Part shown: piece after piece, positions 52,601 through 59,348 of the stretch
Numbering within the stretch: position 1 is the stretch's first letter
Layout of the letters: every line of letters begins with the position of its first letter
Assembly (NCBI GenBank): GCA_020638995.1
Contig: JACKHM010000003.1
Location: 1,240,001 to 1,304,000, forward strand
DNA: 64,000 nt
Source of the DNA: Planctomycetaceae bacterium
GTDB lineage: Bacteria > Planctomycetota > Planctomycetia > Pirellulales > Pirellulaceae
Direction of reading: 5' to 3'
The notes under the pieces: model-generated
Told to the model about the DNA's origin: nothing
The model's database searches: none
The model's input: only the letters and a program-made list of their open reading frames with translations
Position numbers and translations under genes: made by a program

Positions 52601-53383
52601 CTCGGATTCAACATGGTGAGGAAACACGTCAAAGTCGAGCCGGCGCGTTGGTACTACTGGTGTGACCGGCTGGGATTACTCGTATGGCAAGACATGCCCA
52701 GCGGATTTCGCCGTGACGCCGGGCAAGCCATTCGCCCCAAACAAGACAAAGACGCCGAATTCGCTCCCGAAGAAAAGGCCGTTTTCCGTCGGGAGCTAAA
52801 AGCGATGATCGATACGTTTCATAACTCGCCCAGCATCGTCGCATGGGTACCATTTAACGAAGGCTGGGGGCAACACGATACGAACGAAATCCTCCGGTGG
52901 ACCAAGGAATACGATCCAACTCGGATAATTGATGGGCCGAGTGGCTGGGAAGATCGGGGCTGGGGCGAATTGAAGGACATGCACCGCTACCCAGGCCCAA
53001 GTATGTTTCCGGTTGTCGCGGATCGCGCGAGTGTGTTGGGCGAATTCGGAGGATTGGGTTTGCCTGTTGAAGGGCATACTTGGGTCGGCAGCAATAACTG
53101 GGGTTATCGAAATTACTCGAGTTCTGAAGAGTTGAACGACAGCTACGCGAACCTTTTGAACCAGATGCCGGCGTTGATAGCTGACGGATTGGCGGCGGCC
53201 GTCTATACACAGACCACGGACGTTGAAATCGAGGTAAACGGACTGATGAGCTACGACCGAGCGATCGTGAAAGTCGATGCCGATCGCGTCGCGGAATTGC
53301 ACGCTCGGCTTTACGAACCCGTTGCTGGTCGTGAGGACAACAAACCTTCATCAGTTGGGGAAGAACTCCGACCACGAAGATAA
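49625..53383 (+). CDS. Secreted sulfatase fused to a glycoside hydrolase family 2 enzyme (1252 aa)
   Basis: A strong Shine-Dalgarno (AAGGAG) precedes the ATG. After a membrane/signal segment (LATLILAALLTSLPTYARIF), residues about 51-490 are a sulfatase: LILVDDMGYGDLSC, C100-S-P-S-R, GKWHMGGG, VTSDNGPTAW. Residues about 515-680 look like a LamG/concanavalin-type beta-sandwich (GYSLFFQGGRLNASFRVRG). From about 690 to the end there is a GH2 glycosidase: sugar-binding domain (KWLNLNGYWQYAV, WYRRTFQIP), beta-sandwich, and TIM barrel with the acid/base motif PFNEGWG (E1079) and the nucleophile in LGEFGG (E1140). All sulfatase and GH2 catalytic residues are present. The enzyme should first desulfate and then hydrolyse a sulfated glycan such as a galactan or carrageenan-like polymer. 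The linkage specificity cannot be read from the sequence. Confidence 0.92.
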   Translation: MRITVITASSRANSFDGYSLHTLATLILAALLTSLPTYARIFASEPTSRSVPNIVLILVDDMGYGDLSCTGNRDVQTTNLDKLAEEGIRLTQFYVNSPICSPSRVACTTGQYPARHLINSYLNSRQRNRQRGMADFLDPTAPCVARVFKQAGYATAHFGKWHMGGGRDVDDAPLPQAYGFDESLVSFEGLGDRILPPGGLSKQSEALGHGKIQHVEKHEMTAIYVDRTIDFIRRHQDSSFYVHLWLNDVHDGHNPSDEQLKPFESTSDNPFVQKFYAVLANMDRQLGRVIDEIDRLGLAANTLIVVTSDNGPTAWPRYEEAGYDAPGSTAGMRGRKWSLYEGGIRMPLIARWPGKIPAGRIDTTSVMSAVDLLPTFCSLANVPVPRAELDGVSMGESLLGKPQVRARPIMWEYGRDATYLQPARPLDRSPNLAIRDGNWKLLVNDDGSRLELYDLSNSDREYENVAGKHADVAKRLSTSLLAWRKSLPVLPSANEDQVIATSTETVYTYRANAVVATEKSPPLAATALKVVADITPDGNDGVIVAQGGAANGYSLFFQGGRLNASFRVRGDETRVTAPGSIPTGRIKVATSLASDGKVTLMIGDDEVAVGKAASTIPNQPGDGLEVGRDVKSPVGPYESPFAWSGTVHEVKVTINGPIVQRPGSLVTRWAGDVDPSNVLPEYPRPQMVRDKWLNLNGYWQYAVRPKEQLQPKTFDGRILVPYPIESILSGVQRRVDERSRLWYRRTFQIPQDWIQPRTLLHFGAVDWKASVWVNGQHVGDHQGGYDPFSFDITDALTDANDQVLVVSVWDPTDTGSQPRGKQVKDPRGIWYTPVTGIWQTVWLEPVPEVYTRKLKITPNVDSSEVEFVLDLNQQLPQTLITVKIQADGETLCEGASSESRCVIPIRNAELWSPDDPFLYEFTVELSQGDRVSGYFGMRSLKIGKGPNGFTRLLLNNRPLFQYGPLDQGWWPDGLYTAPTDEALRSDIEMTKRLGFNMVRKHVKVEPARWYYWCDRLGLLVWQDMPSGFRRDAGQAIRPKQDKDAEFAPEEKAVFRRELKAMIDTFHNSPSIVAWVPFNEGWGQHDTNEILRWTKEYDPTRIIDGPSGWEDRGWGELKDMHRYPGPSMFPVVADRASVLGEFGGLGLPVEGHTWVGSNNWGYRNYSSSEELNDSYANLLNQMPALIADGLAAAVYTQTTDVEIEVNGLMSYDRAIVKVDADRVAELHARLYEPVAGREDNKPSSVGEELRPRR

Positions 53384-53485
53384 GCCTGCCGACTTCCAGT
53401 TACTTGGCGTCGCGATAGTCGATCTTGGGCCGTCAAGTGAGTAAGATGCACAGTCGACACTAACCACTGCTAAGGATTTCCACCA

Positions 53486-54952
53486 ATGCGTTATTCTCTC
53501 TTGTCTCTAGTCCTCGGCATCGTTTGCTGTTCACAGCTTGTTGCCGCCGACAAGCCGAATATTCTGTTCATCGCGATCGACGATCAAAATGATTGGATCG
53601 GATGCCTGGGCGGTCACCCTCAGGCCAAAACACCCCACATCGATCGGCTTGCCAGCGAAGGGACAGTCTTTCTCAACGCACACTGTCAGTCACCGCTTTG
53701 TAATCCGTCCCGGACGAGTTTGATGACGGGACTGCGACCAAGCACAACCGGTGTCTATGGACTAGCTCCGTGGTTTCGTACGTTGGATGAGTACAAAGAC
53801 ATCATTTCGCTGCCGCAACATCTTCGCAACAACGGCTATCGAACCTACACCACCGGAAAAATCTACCATGGCGGTTACGGTCGTGGAAAAAATGACGAAG
53901 AGTTTGATGTGATCGGGCCGCCCGCGGGCGTCGGTGTGCGACCCAAGGAGATGCTCGTCAAGACCACTCCGAATCCGCATCCGCTTGTGGATTGGGGTGT
54001 TTTCCCGCACGAGGATGAAGACAAAGGCGATTGGAAAGTCGCGAGTTGGGCCGTTGATCAATTGAAGTCGATGCCTGACGAGCCCTTCTTTATGTCAGTC
54101 GGATTCTTCCTACCTCACGTTCCGTGCTATGCGACGCAGAAATGGTTTGATCTTCATCCAGAAGAGTCGTTGCAATTGCCGCTGATCCAAGAGAACGACC
54201 GCGACGACACACCGAGATTTTCCTGGTACCTCCATTGGAAGTTGCCGGAGGTTCGATTGAAGTACCTGCGAGAGGCAAATGAATGGAAGAATTTGGTGCG
54301 ATCTTATCTGGCATGTACGAGTTTTGTCGACAGTCAAATCGGTCGGGTCCTGGATGCTTTGCAAGAGAGCGGCAACGCAGAAAACACGATCGTCGTTTTG
54401 TGGTCCGACCATGGATGGCATCTCGGTGAAAAGGCCATCACCGGAAAAAATACGTTGTGGGATGATGGCACGCGCGTCCCATTGATCTTTGCCGGGCCCG
54501 GCATAACGGAAGGGCAGCGTTGTACAAAGCCAGCTGAGCTGCTCGATATGTACCCGACGTTGATTGATCTCTGTGCCCTCTCCCCGAACGACCGGCTCGA
54601 AGGGCACAGTTTACTTCCGCAGCTAAAAGACGCCGAAACACCGCGAAAGTGGCCCGCAATAACCACTCATAACCACGATAACCATGGTGTGCGAAGCGAA
54701 CATTGGCGCTACATACACTACGCCGATGGCTCCGAAGAGTTATACGACATGCGAAAAGATCCCAATGAATGGAAGAATCTGGCTGCCGATGCCGCGTTTG
54801 CGGGGATTCTCGCAGAACATCGTGCCCAGATGCCGAAGACCAGCGCAAAGCCGGCTGTTGGCAGCAAGAGTCGCATCTTGATCTACGAAAATGGCAAAGC
54901 GAATTGGGAGAACGAAGATATCGGTGCCGAAGATCCGATCCCCGAACTCTAG
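53486..54952 (+). CDS. Secreted sulfatase of the iduronate-2-sulfatase type (488 aa)
   Basis: Signal peptide MRYSLLSLVLGIVCCSQLVAA. Sulfatase motifs: FIAIDDQNDWIGCLGGHPQA (metal Asp pair 32-33), C72-N-P-S-R followed by TSLMTGLRPSTTGVYG, YTTGKIYHGG, LWSDHGWHLGEKAITGKNTL and DPNEWKNLA. The LCNPSRTS/LRPSTTGVYG and FSDHGWHLGEK pattern is typical of the iduronate-2-sulfatase-like subfamily common in planctomycetes. It lies 102 nt after the sulfatase-GH2 gene on the same strand, with AAGGA upstream of its ATG. The real substrate is likely a marine sulfated polysaccharide and not heparan. Confidence 0.9.
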   Translation: MRYSLLSLVLGIVCCSQLVAADKPNILFIAIDDQNDWIGCLGGHPQAKTPHIDRLASEGTVFLNAHCQSPLCNPSRTSLMTGLRPSTTGVYGLAPWFRTLDEYKDIISLPQHLRNNGYRTYTTGKIYHGGYGRGKNDEEFDVIGPPAGVGVRPKEMLVKTTPNPHPLVDWGVFPHEDEDKGDWKVASWAVDQLKSMPDEPFFMSVGFFLPHVPCYATQKWFDLHPEESLQLPLIQENDRDDTPRFSWYLHWKLPEVRLKYLREANEWKNLVRSYLACTSFVDSQIGRVLDALQESGNAENTIVVLWSDHGWHLGEKAITGKNTLWDDGTRVPLIFAGPGITEGQRCTKPAELLDMYPTLIDLCALSPNDRLEGHSLLPQLKDAETPRKWPAITTHNHDNHGVRSEHWRYIHYADGSEELYDMRKDPNEWKNLAADAAFAGILAEHRAQMPKTSAKPAVGSKSRILIYENGKANWENEDIGAEDPIPEL

Positions 54953-55006
54953 GAGTTTGGTTTTCCAGGTTCTCAGATAAATCCAAGCATAGGATCGACG
55001 TCCTGG

Positions 55007-56692
55007 CTAACGTCGTTCTTCCTCGTCATCGTCGTCTTCATGCCTACGGCGTTCGTCCTTCTTCGCCGTGTGCGACAAGAACGAGAAACCTGATTTGAGG
55101 TCGCCAGCGAGTCCCGCGTTCATGGCTGCGATTTCTCCCCGGTTGACACTCGCCTGGGCCGGTGCGGCATTGCCCATTTGGGCGGCGAGTAGAATAGCGA
55201 TTTGAAATACATCCTGCTCGGCGTGGGAATGTTGTTGCCCCGCAGAAATCGGCTGGGCGATGGCTGGACGACTTTGAATTGGTGACACACTCGAATCATC
55301 GTCGAACGCCGGGACTGTTGGCTTGGGTGCAAGCTCTTGATGTTTCGGCTCCAATTCAACAGGTGGATTCTTGGTCGGTGCGAGTTCGCTGGCGACTATG
55401 TTTACCAATCTCGCTTGAGGATTGACTTGGAATGGTTCTGAACTTACCTGCGGTCTCACAGCGAACTCTCGGGGAGTCGACTGGCCCGGTAAGGGCGGTG
55501 TCCCACCTGTGGCCTCAGAAAGATTCTGCGAATCTAGCCATGGCTTATCGGGCGATGCGGTTGACGCTGGATTCGGCAAGTCGATTTCAGTGATGGTAAC
55601 TGCGTTCCTGACACGCGGCATAGGTTTTTCGTTGGCGAACGATCCTTCGATGTCCGAGGCCACCGGAAACTCAACCTGTTTCGAGGCATTCGCTAGTGTA
55701 CTTTCGTGGACCGCAGCTTTTTGCAGATCAGCAATACTTTGCAGTCGGTTGATGCTGTCAACTTCCCGATCATAGGCGGCTCGAAAGCTGTTGATCTTTC
55801 GGAACTCGCTGTCGTATTTCTCGCTGAACTGGAACATCGTCTCATTGTCTTCAGAGAAATTCTCCTGTCGGCGCGCCAGTTCGCGGGCATCCTCGTAATA
55901 GTTCTGTCTTTGCGTGTTCAGTTCTCTTGCTTCAGCTTCATAATTGGCGCGAGCGTCGGCGTTGTTTGCTTTGTCTTCAACGAACGTATCCTGAAACTTC
56001 TGAACATTGTTCCGATCTTCGACGAAGTTTCTTTGAGAGCCGACGATATTTTGACTATCCTCGACAAACCTCCACTGAAATTTCCGGACATTGTCACGAT
56101 CTTCGTAAAAGTCGTCTGTGAAGACGCGGACGTTCTGCTTGTCTTCAACAAAGTCCTTGCGAAACGCCTCTAGGCTTCCCGCGTCTTGCACGAAGTTCTG
56201 ACGGAATCGCTGGACCTCGGCGGCATCGGCTTCATAGTTGGCACGACTATCGCGGATGTTTCCGTCGTCTTCCTCGAACGTCGCCTTGGCATCTGCGATA
56301 TTGTCTGCGTCTTCGAGATGTTGTTGGTGAAGTTCATTGACTCCATCGGAAAACTCATTTGCGAATGTCGCGTTGTCGACCGACATGCGTTGGGAGAGCG
56401 TGTTTAGCTCGTCGGCCTTTTGGGCCAGAAAAGCGGCAAAATCGCTTTTTGGCAAGTCAAACTTGACACTGACGTCAGCGAGCTTAAAGACATCGTTCAA
56501 CAGCTTCGAACGCTGAGCCGAGAGCTTGCCATCGATTGGATCGGATTGAGGCCGCAACGAACGCGGTGTCGACACTTCGGGCCGCGGTGCTGCGGCAGGC
56601 TTGGTTTTAACTTCGCGTAGAACCTCGGTCGCCGCGGCCTTGAGTTGCTCGATCTGTTGACTGTACTGCGCCGTGTTGGCCTCGACCCGCAT
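55007..56692 (-). CDS. Unrecognised protein built from thirteen 14-residue coiled-coil-like repeats (561 aa)
   Basis: I recognise no family. Residues 1-137 are helical and charged (QIEQLKAAATEVLREVK, LPKSDFAAFLAQKADELN). Residues 138-319 repeat every 14 residues without a gap: an aromatic residue at 139, 153, 167, 181, 195, 209, 223, 237, 251, 265, 279, 293 and 307, an aliphatic or Met seven residues later in all but one unit (Asn at 244), and usually ED two residues after the aromatic (NFVEDRNNVQKF is typical). Residues 320-561 are Pro-rich and end in a highly charged tail (KKDERRRHEDDDDEEERR). No signal peptide or membrane helix. The frame stays open for 20 codons upstream of the ATG (to the TAG at 56753-56755) and reads plausibly (GIIQDWAKF), so the start may be mis-set or the gene 5'-damaged. 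Convergent with the sulfatase at 54952. Confidence 0.75.
   Translation of the reverse strand: MRVEANTAQYSQQIEQLKAAATEVLREVKTKPAAAPRPEVSTPRSLRPQSDPIDGKLSAQRSKLLNDVFKLADVSVKFDLPKSDFAAFLAQKADELNTLSQRMSVDNATFANEFSDGVNELHQQHLEDADNIADAKATFEEDDGNIRDSRANYEADAAEVQRFRQNFVQDAGSLEAFRKDFVEDKQNVRVFTDDFYEDRDNVRKFQWRFVEDSQNIVGSQRNFVEDRNNVQKFQDTFVEDKANNADARANYEAEARELNTQRQNYYEDARELARRQENFSEDNETMFQFSEKYDSEFRKINSFRAAYDREVDSINRLQSIADLQKAAVHESTLANASKQVEFPVASDIEGSFANEKPMPRVRNAVTITEIDLPNPASTASPDKPWLDSQNLSEATGGTPPLPGQSTPREFAVRPQVSSEPFQVNPQARLVNIVASELAPTKNPPVELEPKHQELAPKPTVPAFDDDSSVSPIQSRPAIAQPISAGQQHSHAEQDVFQIAILLAAQMGNAAPAQASVNRGEIAAMNAGLAGDLKSGFSFLSHTAKKDERRRHEDDDDEEERR
55736..56281 (-). repeat. 14-residue (42-nt) in-frame protein repeat, thirteen units
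   Basis: The period is exact in every unit: F/Y at position 2, then x-E-D, N at 8, V/L/I at 9 and often F at 12. The DNA period is 42 nt but the nucleotide copies have diverged, so this is a protein-level repeat under selection and not recent expansion. Confidence 0.85.
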
Positions 56693-56985
56693 GAACTTGG
56701 CCCAATCCTGAATGATGCCGAATGTGGCTCGGAGTTGCGTCGAAAAGTATTGCTACCTCTCGAAAGCTTACCTCACGAACCAGTGGGTTCCCGCAAACTG
56801 CTGTTACAGCCGCGACAGTTGTCATAGCCAGTATCGATTCGCCACCGCGCGCTCCGTCGCACACTGCACGCAGCCAAACGTGATGTAGGCTTGGAGAGGT
56901 GGGCAAGGCATGACAGTAAGCCGTTCTGAGGATTTAGGTCAGTCGTAGAGTATCGTACGACCTTCTAAGTGGGCAAAAGAGCACC
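56693..56985. other. Divergent intergenic region between the 14-residue-repeat gene and the response regulator
   Basis: Promoters for both divergent genes should lie here. The 60 nt next to 56692 could be coding in frame with the repeat gene (see that entry) but no start codon is available before the TAG. Confidence 0.35.
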
Positions 56986-58176
56986 ATGATTCGTGTGCTG
57001 TTCGTGGATGACGATTCGCTCGTTCTCGCTGGGCTTCGCCGATTGATGCGTCGATTCTCGTCCGAGGTGGAATCCGAATTCGCAACGAGCGGTGCCCACG
57101 CGTTGGAACGCCTTCAACAGGCTTCTTTTGACGCCATCGTATCGGACATGCGAATGCCCGAAATGGACGGCGCGCAATTGTTGACGCGTGTTCGCAGCGA
57201 ATTTCCGGAAATCGTGCGGTTCATTTTGTCCGGCCAGTCGCCACTGGAGTCGAGATTTCGTGCGTTGGGACCTGCACATCAATTCCTTTCGAAGCCGTGT
57301 AAGCCGGAAGATCTGCGATGCTCGCTCATTCGAGCCATAAAAGTCCGGGATCGCCTTGCGAGTCGCGGGTTACGTTCGCTCGTCAACCAAATCGATACAC
57401 TTCCCAGCGTCCCGAGCATCTATGCGCAAGTACTCGAAGAACTTCACAGCCCTCACGGATCAGTTGAACGCGTTGGGCAGATAATATCGCAAGACGTTGC
57501 GATGACAGCGAAGATTCTACAGCTCGTGAACTCGTCGTTTTTTGGGATTCGGCAACTGGTCTCCAGCCCTTCCCAAGCCGTCTGCCTCCTGGGAATCGAG
57601 CTAGTAAAATCGCTCGTAATCACCGTGGGCGTATTTTCGCAATTTGACGATCGTTCACGTCCGGCCATCGACATTGATCGGTTAGTACGGCACTCTCTGT
57701 TGGTTGGAGACCTGGCGCAACGAATTGCTACTCAGCTTGGTGCCTCTGCCGCAGAAGCCAACGAAGCGCTCTTGGCGGGTGCCCTGCACGACATCGGCAA
57801 GCTCATTCTGGCAACCGAACGCACAGACGAGTACGTGAACATGAAGCAACTTGCCTCGTACGGTGATCTACCGCCCTGGCAAGTCGAAACGACTTGGTTC
57901 GGCACGTCACATGCGGACATCGGAGCTTACATGCTGTCGCTGTGGGGGCTTCCAAACCCAATTGTCGAAGCCGTTGCGTTTCATCACGAACCATCGAAAA
58001 TTGAAGGCGTACCGCCTGTCGTGCTGACCGCCCTCCACATCGCGAACGCCCTGGTAAATGAACAGGTTTCGGTGGAATCGACTTCACCCAAAGTATTTGT
58101 AGATGCGGCCTATCTCGAAGCAACAGGGATCAGCAGTTCGACATACTCCTCCTTACTGGCCGATTGCATCGGCTAG
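56986..58176 (+). CDS. Response regulator with HDOD domain (396 aa)
   Basis: N-terminal receiver domain: VLFVDDDSLV (acidic pocket), phospho-acceptor D54 in IVSDMRMPEMDG, the conserved Ser in ILSGQSP and Lys in FLSKPCKPEDL. From about residue 130 an HDOD domain: LPSVPSIYAQVLEELHSP, ISQDVAMTAKILQLVNSSFF, SPSQAVCLLGIELVKSLVIT, and the HD-like ALHDIGK and AFHHEP motifs. REC-HDOD proteins act in two-component signalling, often with cyclic-di-GMP or motility outputs, with no DNA-binding domain. It lies next to a dead CheY-like gene. Confidence 0.93.
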   Translation: MIRVLFVDDDSLVLAGLRRLMRRFSSEVESEFATSGAHALERLQQASFDAIVSDMRMPEMDGAQLLTRVRSEFPEIVRFILSGQSPLESRFRALGPAHQFLSKPCKPEDLRCSLIRAIKVRDRLASRGLRSLVNQIDTLPSVPSIYAQVLEELHSPHGSVERVGQIISQDVAMTAKILQLVNSSFFGIRQLVSSPSQAVCLLGIELVKSLVITVGVFSQFDDRSRPAIDIDRLVRHSLLVGDLAQRIATQLGASAAEANEALLAGALHDIGKLILATERTDEYVNMKQLASYGDLPPWQVETTWFGTSHADIGAYMLSLWGLPNPIVEAVAFHHEPSKIEGVPPVVLTALHIANALVNEQVSVESTSPKVFVDAAYLEATGISSSTYSSLLADCIG

Positions 58177-58308
58177 GCAGAGTCGACTTCGACGCCCGCA
58201 GGACGGCTGGTACAACTTGTCTACTCGCAGAATCCACGGGGCAGTTCACGTGCTCGTTGTTCTGCGGGGCTCGTTCGGTCACAAACCTTGGCGCCAGATC
58301 GATTGCGT

Positions 58309-58536
58309 TCAGACAAGCTGCGGTTCCCAAAGCTTCTCGAGTTTTTTCTTCAGCAAACTCGAATCAAAAGGTTTGATGAGATACCCAGTGACGCCTGCTT
58401 GGATGGCAGCCAACACCGTGCTTCATTCCGTCGCGGTCGTGAGCATGATGATTGGCACGGTCGCGTCGGTGCTGCGGATTGCCTTGACCAAATCCAATCC
58501 ATTCATGTTCGGCATGTTGTAGTCGGTAGCCGTCAC
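58309..58536 (-). pseudogene. CheY-like receiver pseudogene with an in-frame TGA
   Basis: On the minus strand the frame reads TDYNMPNMNGLDLVKAIRST, VPIIMLTTATE, TGA (58423-58425), then VLAAIQAGVTGYLIKPFDSS and LLKKKLEKLW. These are the phospho-acceptor loop, the TT of beta-4 and the KPF of a receiver domain. The first half, with the acidic pair, is missing upstream of V58536, so the gene is truncated and interrupted. Probably a lost partner of the neighbouring REC-HDOD gene. Confidence 0.8.
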
Positions 58537-58711
58537 CGGACCCCGCGCCGACGGTTTCAATTCCGACCTAGACACACCGCCGTGTTTTTTGTAGAGAACT
58601 AAAAGTTTTCGCTAGACAGGCGGTTTGAACGCCGATAGAGAACAATACGTGGCACCCTCGCGTGCTCATGGACCATCGAACCCGAACTCAAGGAGGAGAG
58701 CGGTGGGAGCC

Positions 58712-59206
58712 ATGTCTATACAGATTGCGGTCTGCATGGCCGCTTTAACTCTCAGCCCTGCTGATGAGGTGACGGTCGACCAGGTTGATCTCATCGAGGT
58801 CAACCACTTCTACGACGACCAGGGTCGATTGGTCTTTGATCAAGTGATCTATTACGACTGGAGCGAAGAGCGCAGTCGTTATCAAGTCCGCGATTGGCGG
58901 TTGCTCAAGACTCCCACACAAATTCCGCTGCGCGATTGGCGCGACGGTGGTTATGTTTCGGAGTGGCAGGACTTCAAACAACGCAATGGGCTTCGCCGTG
59001 TCAAAGCCAAAGCGGTCCGCGAAACGTGGACGCAATACGATCCCGAACTGGTCGAGCGGGAATTCTTGGCCCAGGAGAAACGCGAGTCGTTGACTCGCAT
59101 CCAGATCGCTTCTCCTTATTCACAGCCGCGCAACAGTGCGCGAAGTACGACGCCGCGGTTGCCGCGCTCGACGACCAACGAATACCAATCCTCGACAACG
59201 CCGTAG
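58712..59206 (+). CDS. Small secreted protein of unknown function (164 aa from the ATG at 58712)
   Basis: The ATG at 58712 has GGGAG 5 nt upstream and gives a hydrophobic start (MSIQIAVCMAALTLSPADEV); an earlier in-frame ATG at 58625 lacks these. The core reads VDLIEVNHFYDDQGRLVFDQ, IYYDWSEERSRYQVRDWRLL and RDWRDGGYVSEWQDFKQRNG, dominated by alternating strand and aromatic residues; the C-terminus is Ser/Thr/Arg-rich. No family recognised. It is not clearly linked to the cassette that begins at 59349. Confidence 0.6.
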   Translation: MSIQIAVCMAALTLSPADEVTVDQVDLIEVNHFYDDQGRLVFDQVIYYDWSEERSRYQVRDWRLLKTPTQIPLRDWRDGGYVSEWQDFKQRNGLRRVKAKAVRETWTQYDPELVEREFLAQEKRESLTRIQIASPYSQPRNSARSTTPRLPRSTTNEYQSSTTP

Positions 59207-59348
59207 CGAATCGTAGTAGCAAATCGTTGCGAAATCTATCTGCGGCGATATGAGTTGGGTGGTTCGGTCTATTGATTCGTTCTAATTGGCCGAGTTAGAA
59301 TGTAAGGCACACCTGACTTCCTCCCTCCTGCCGCAAAGCTTCCTACCT

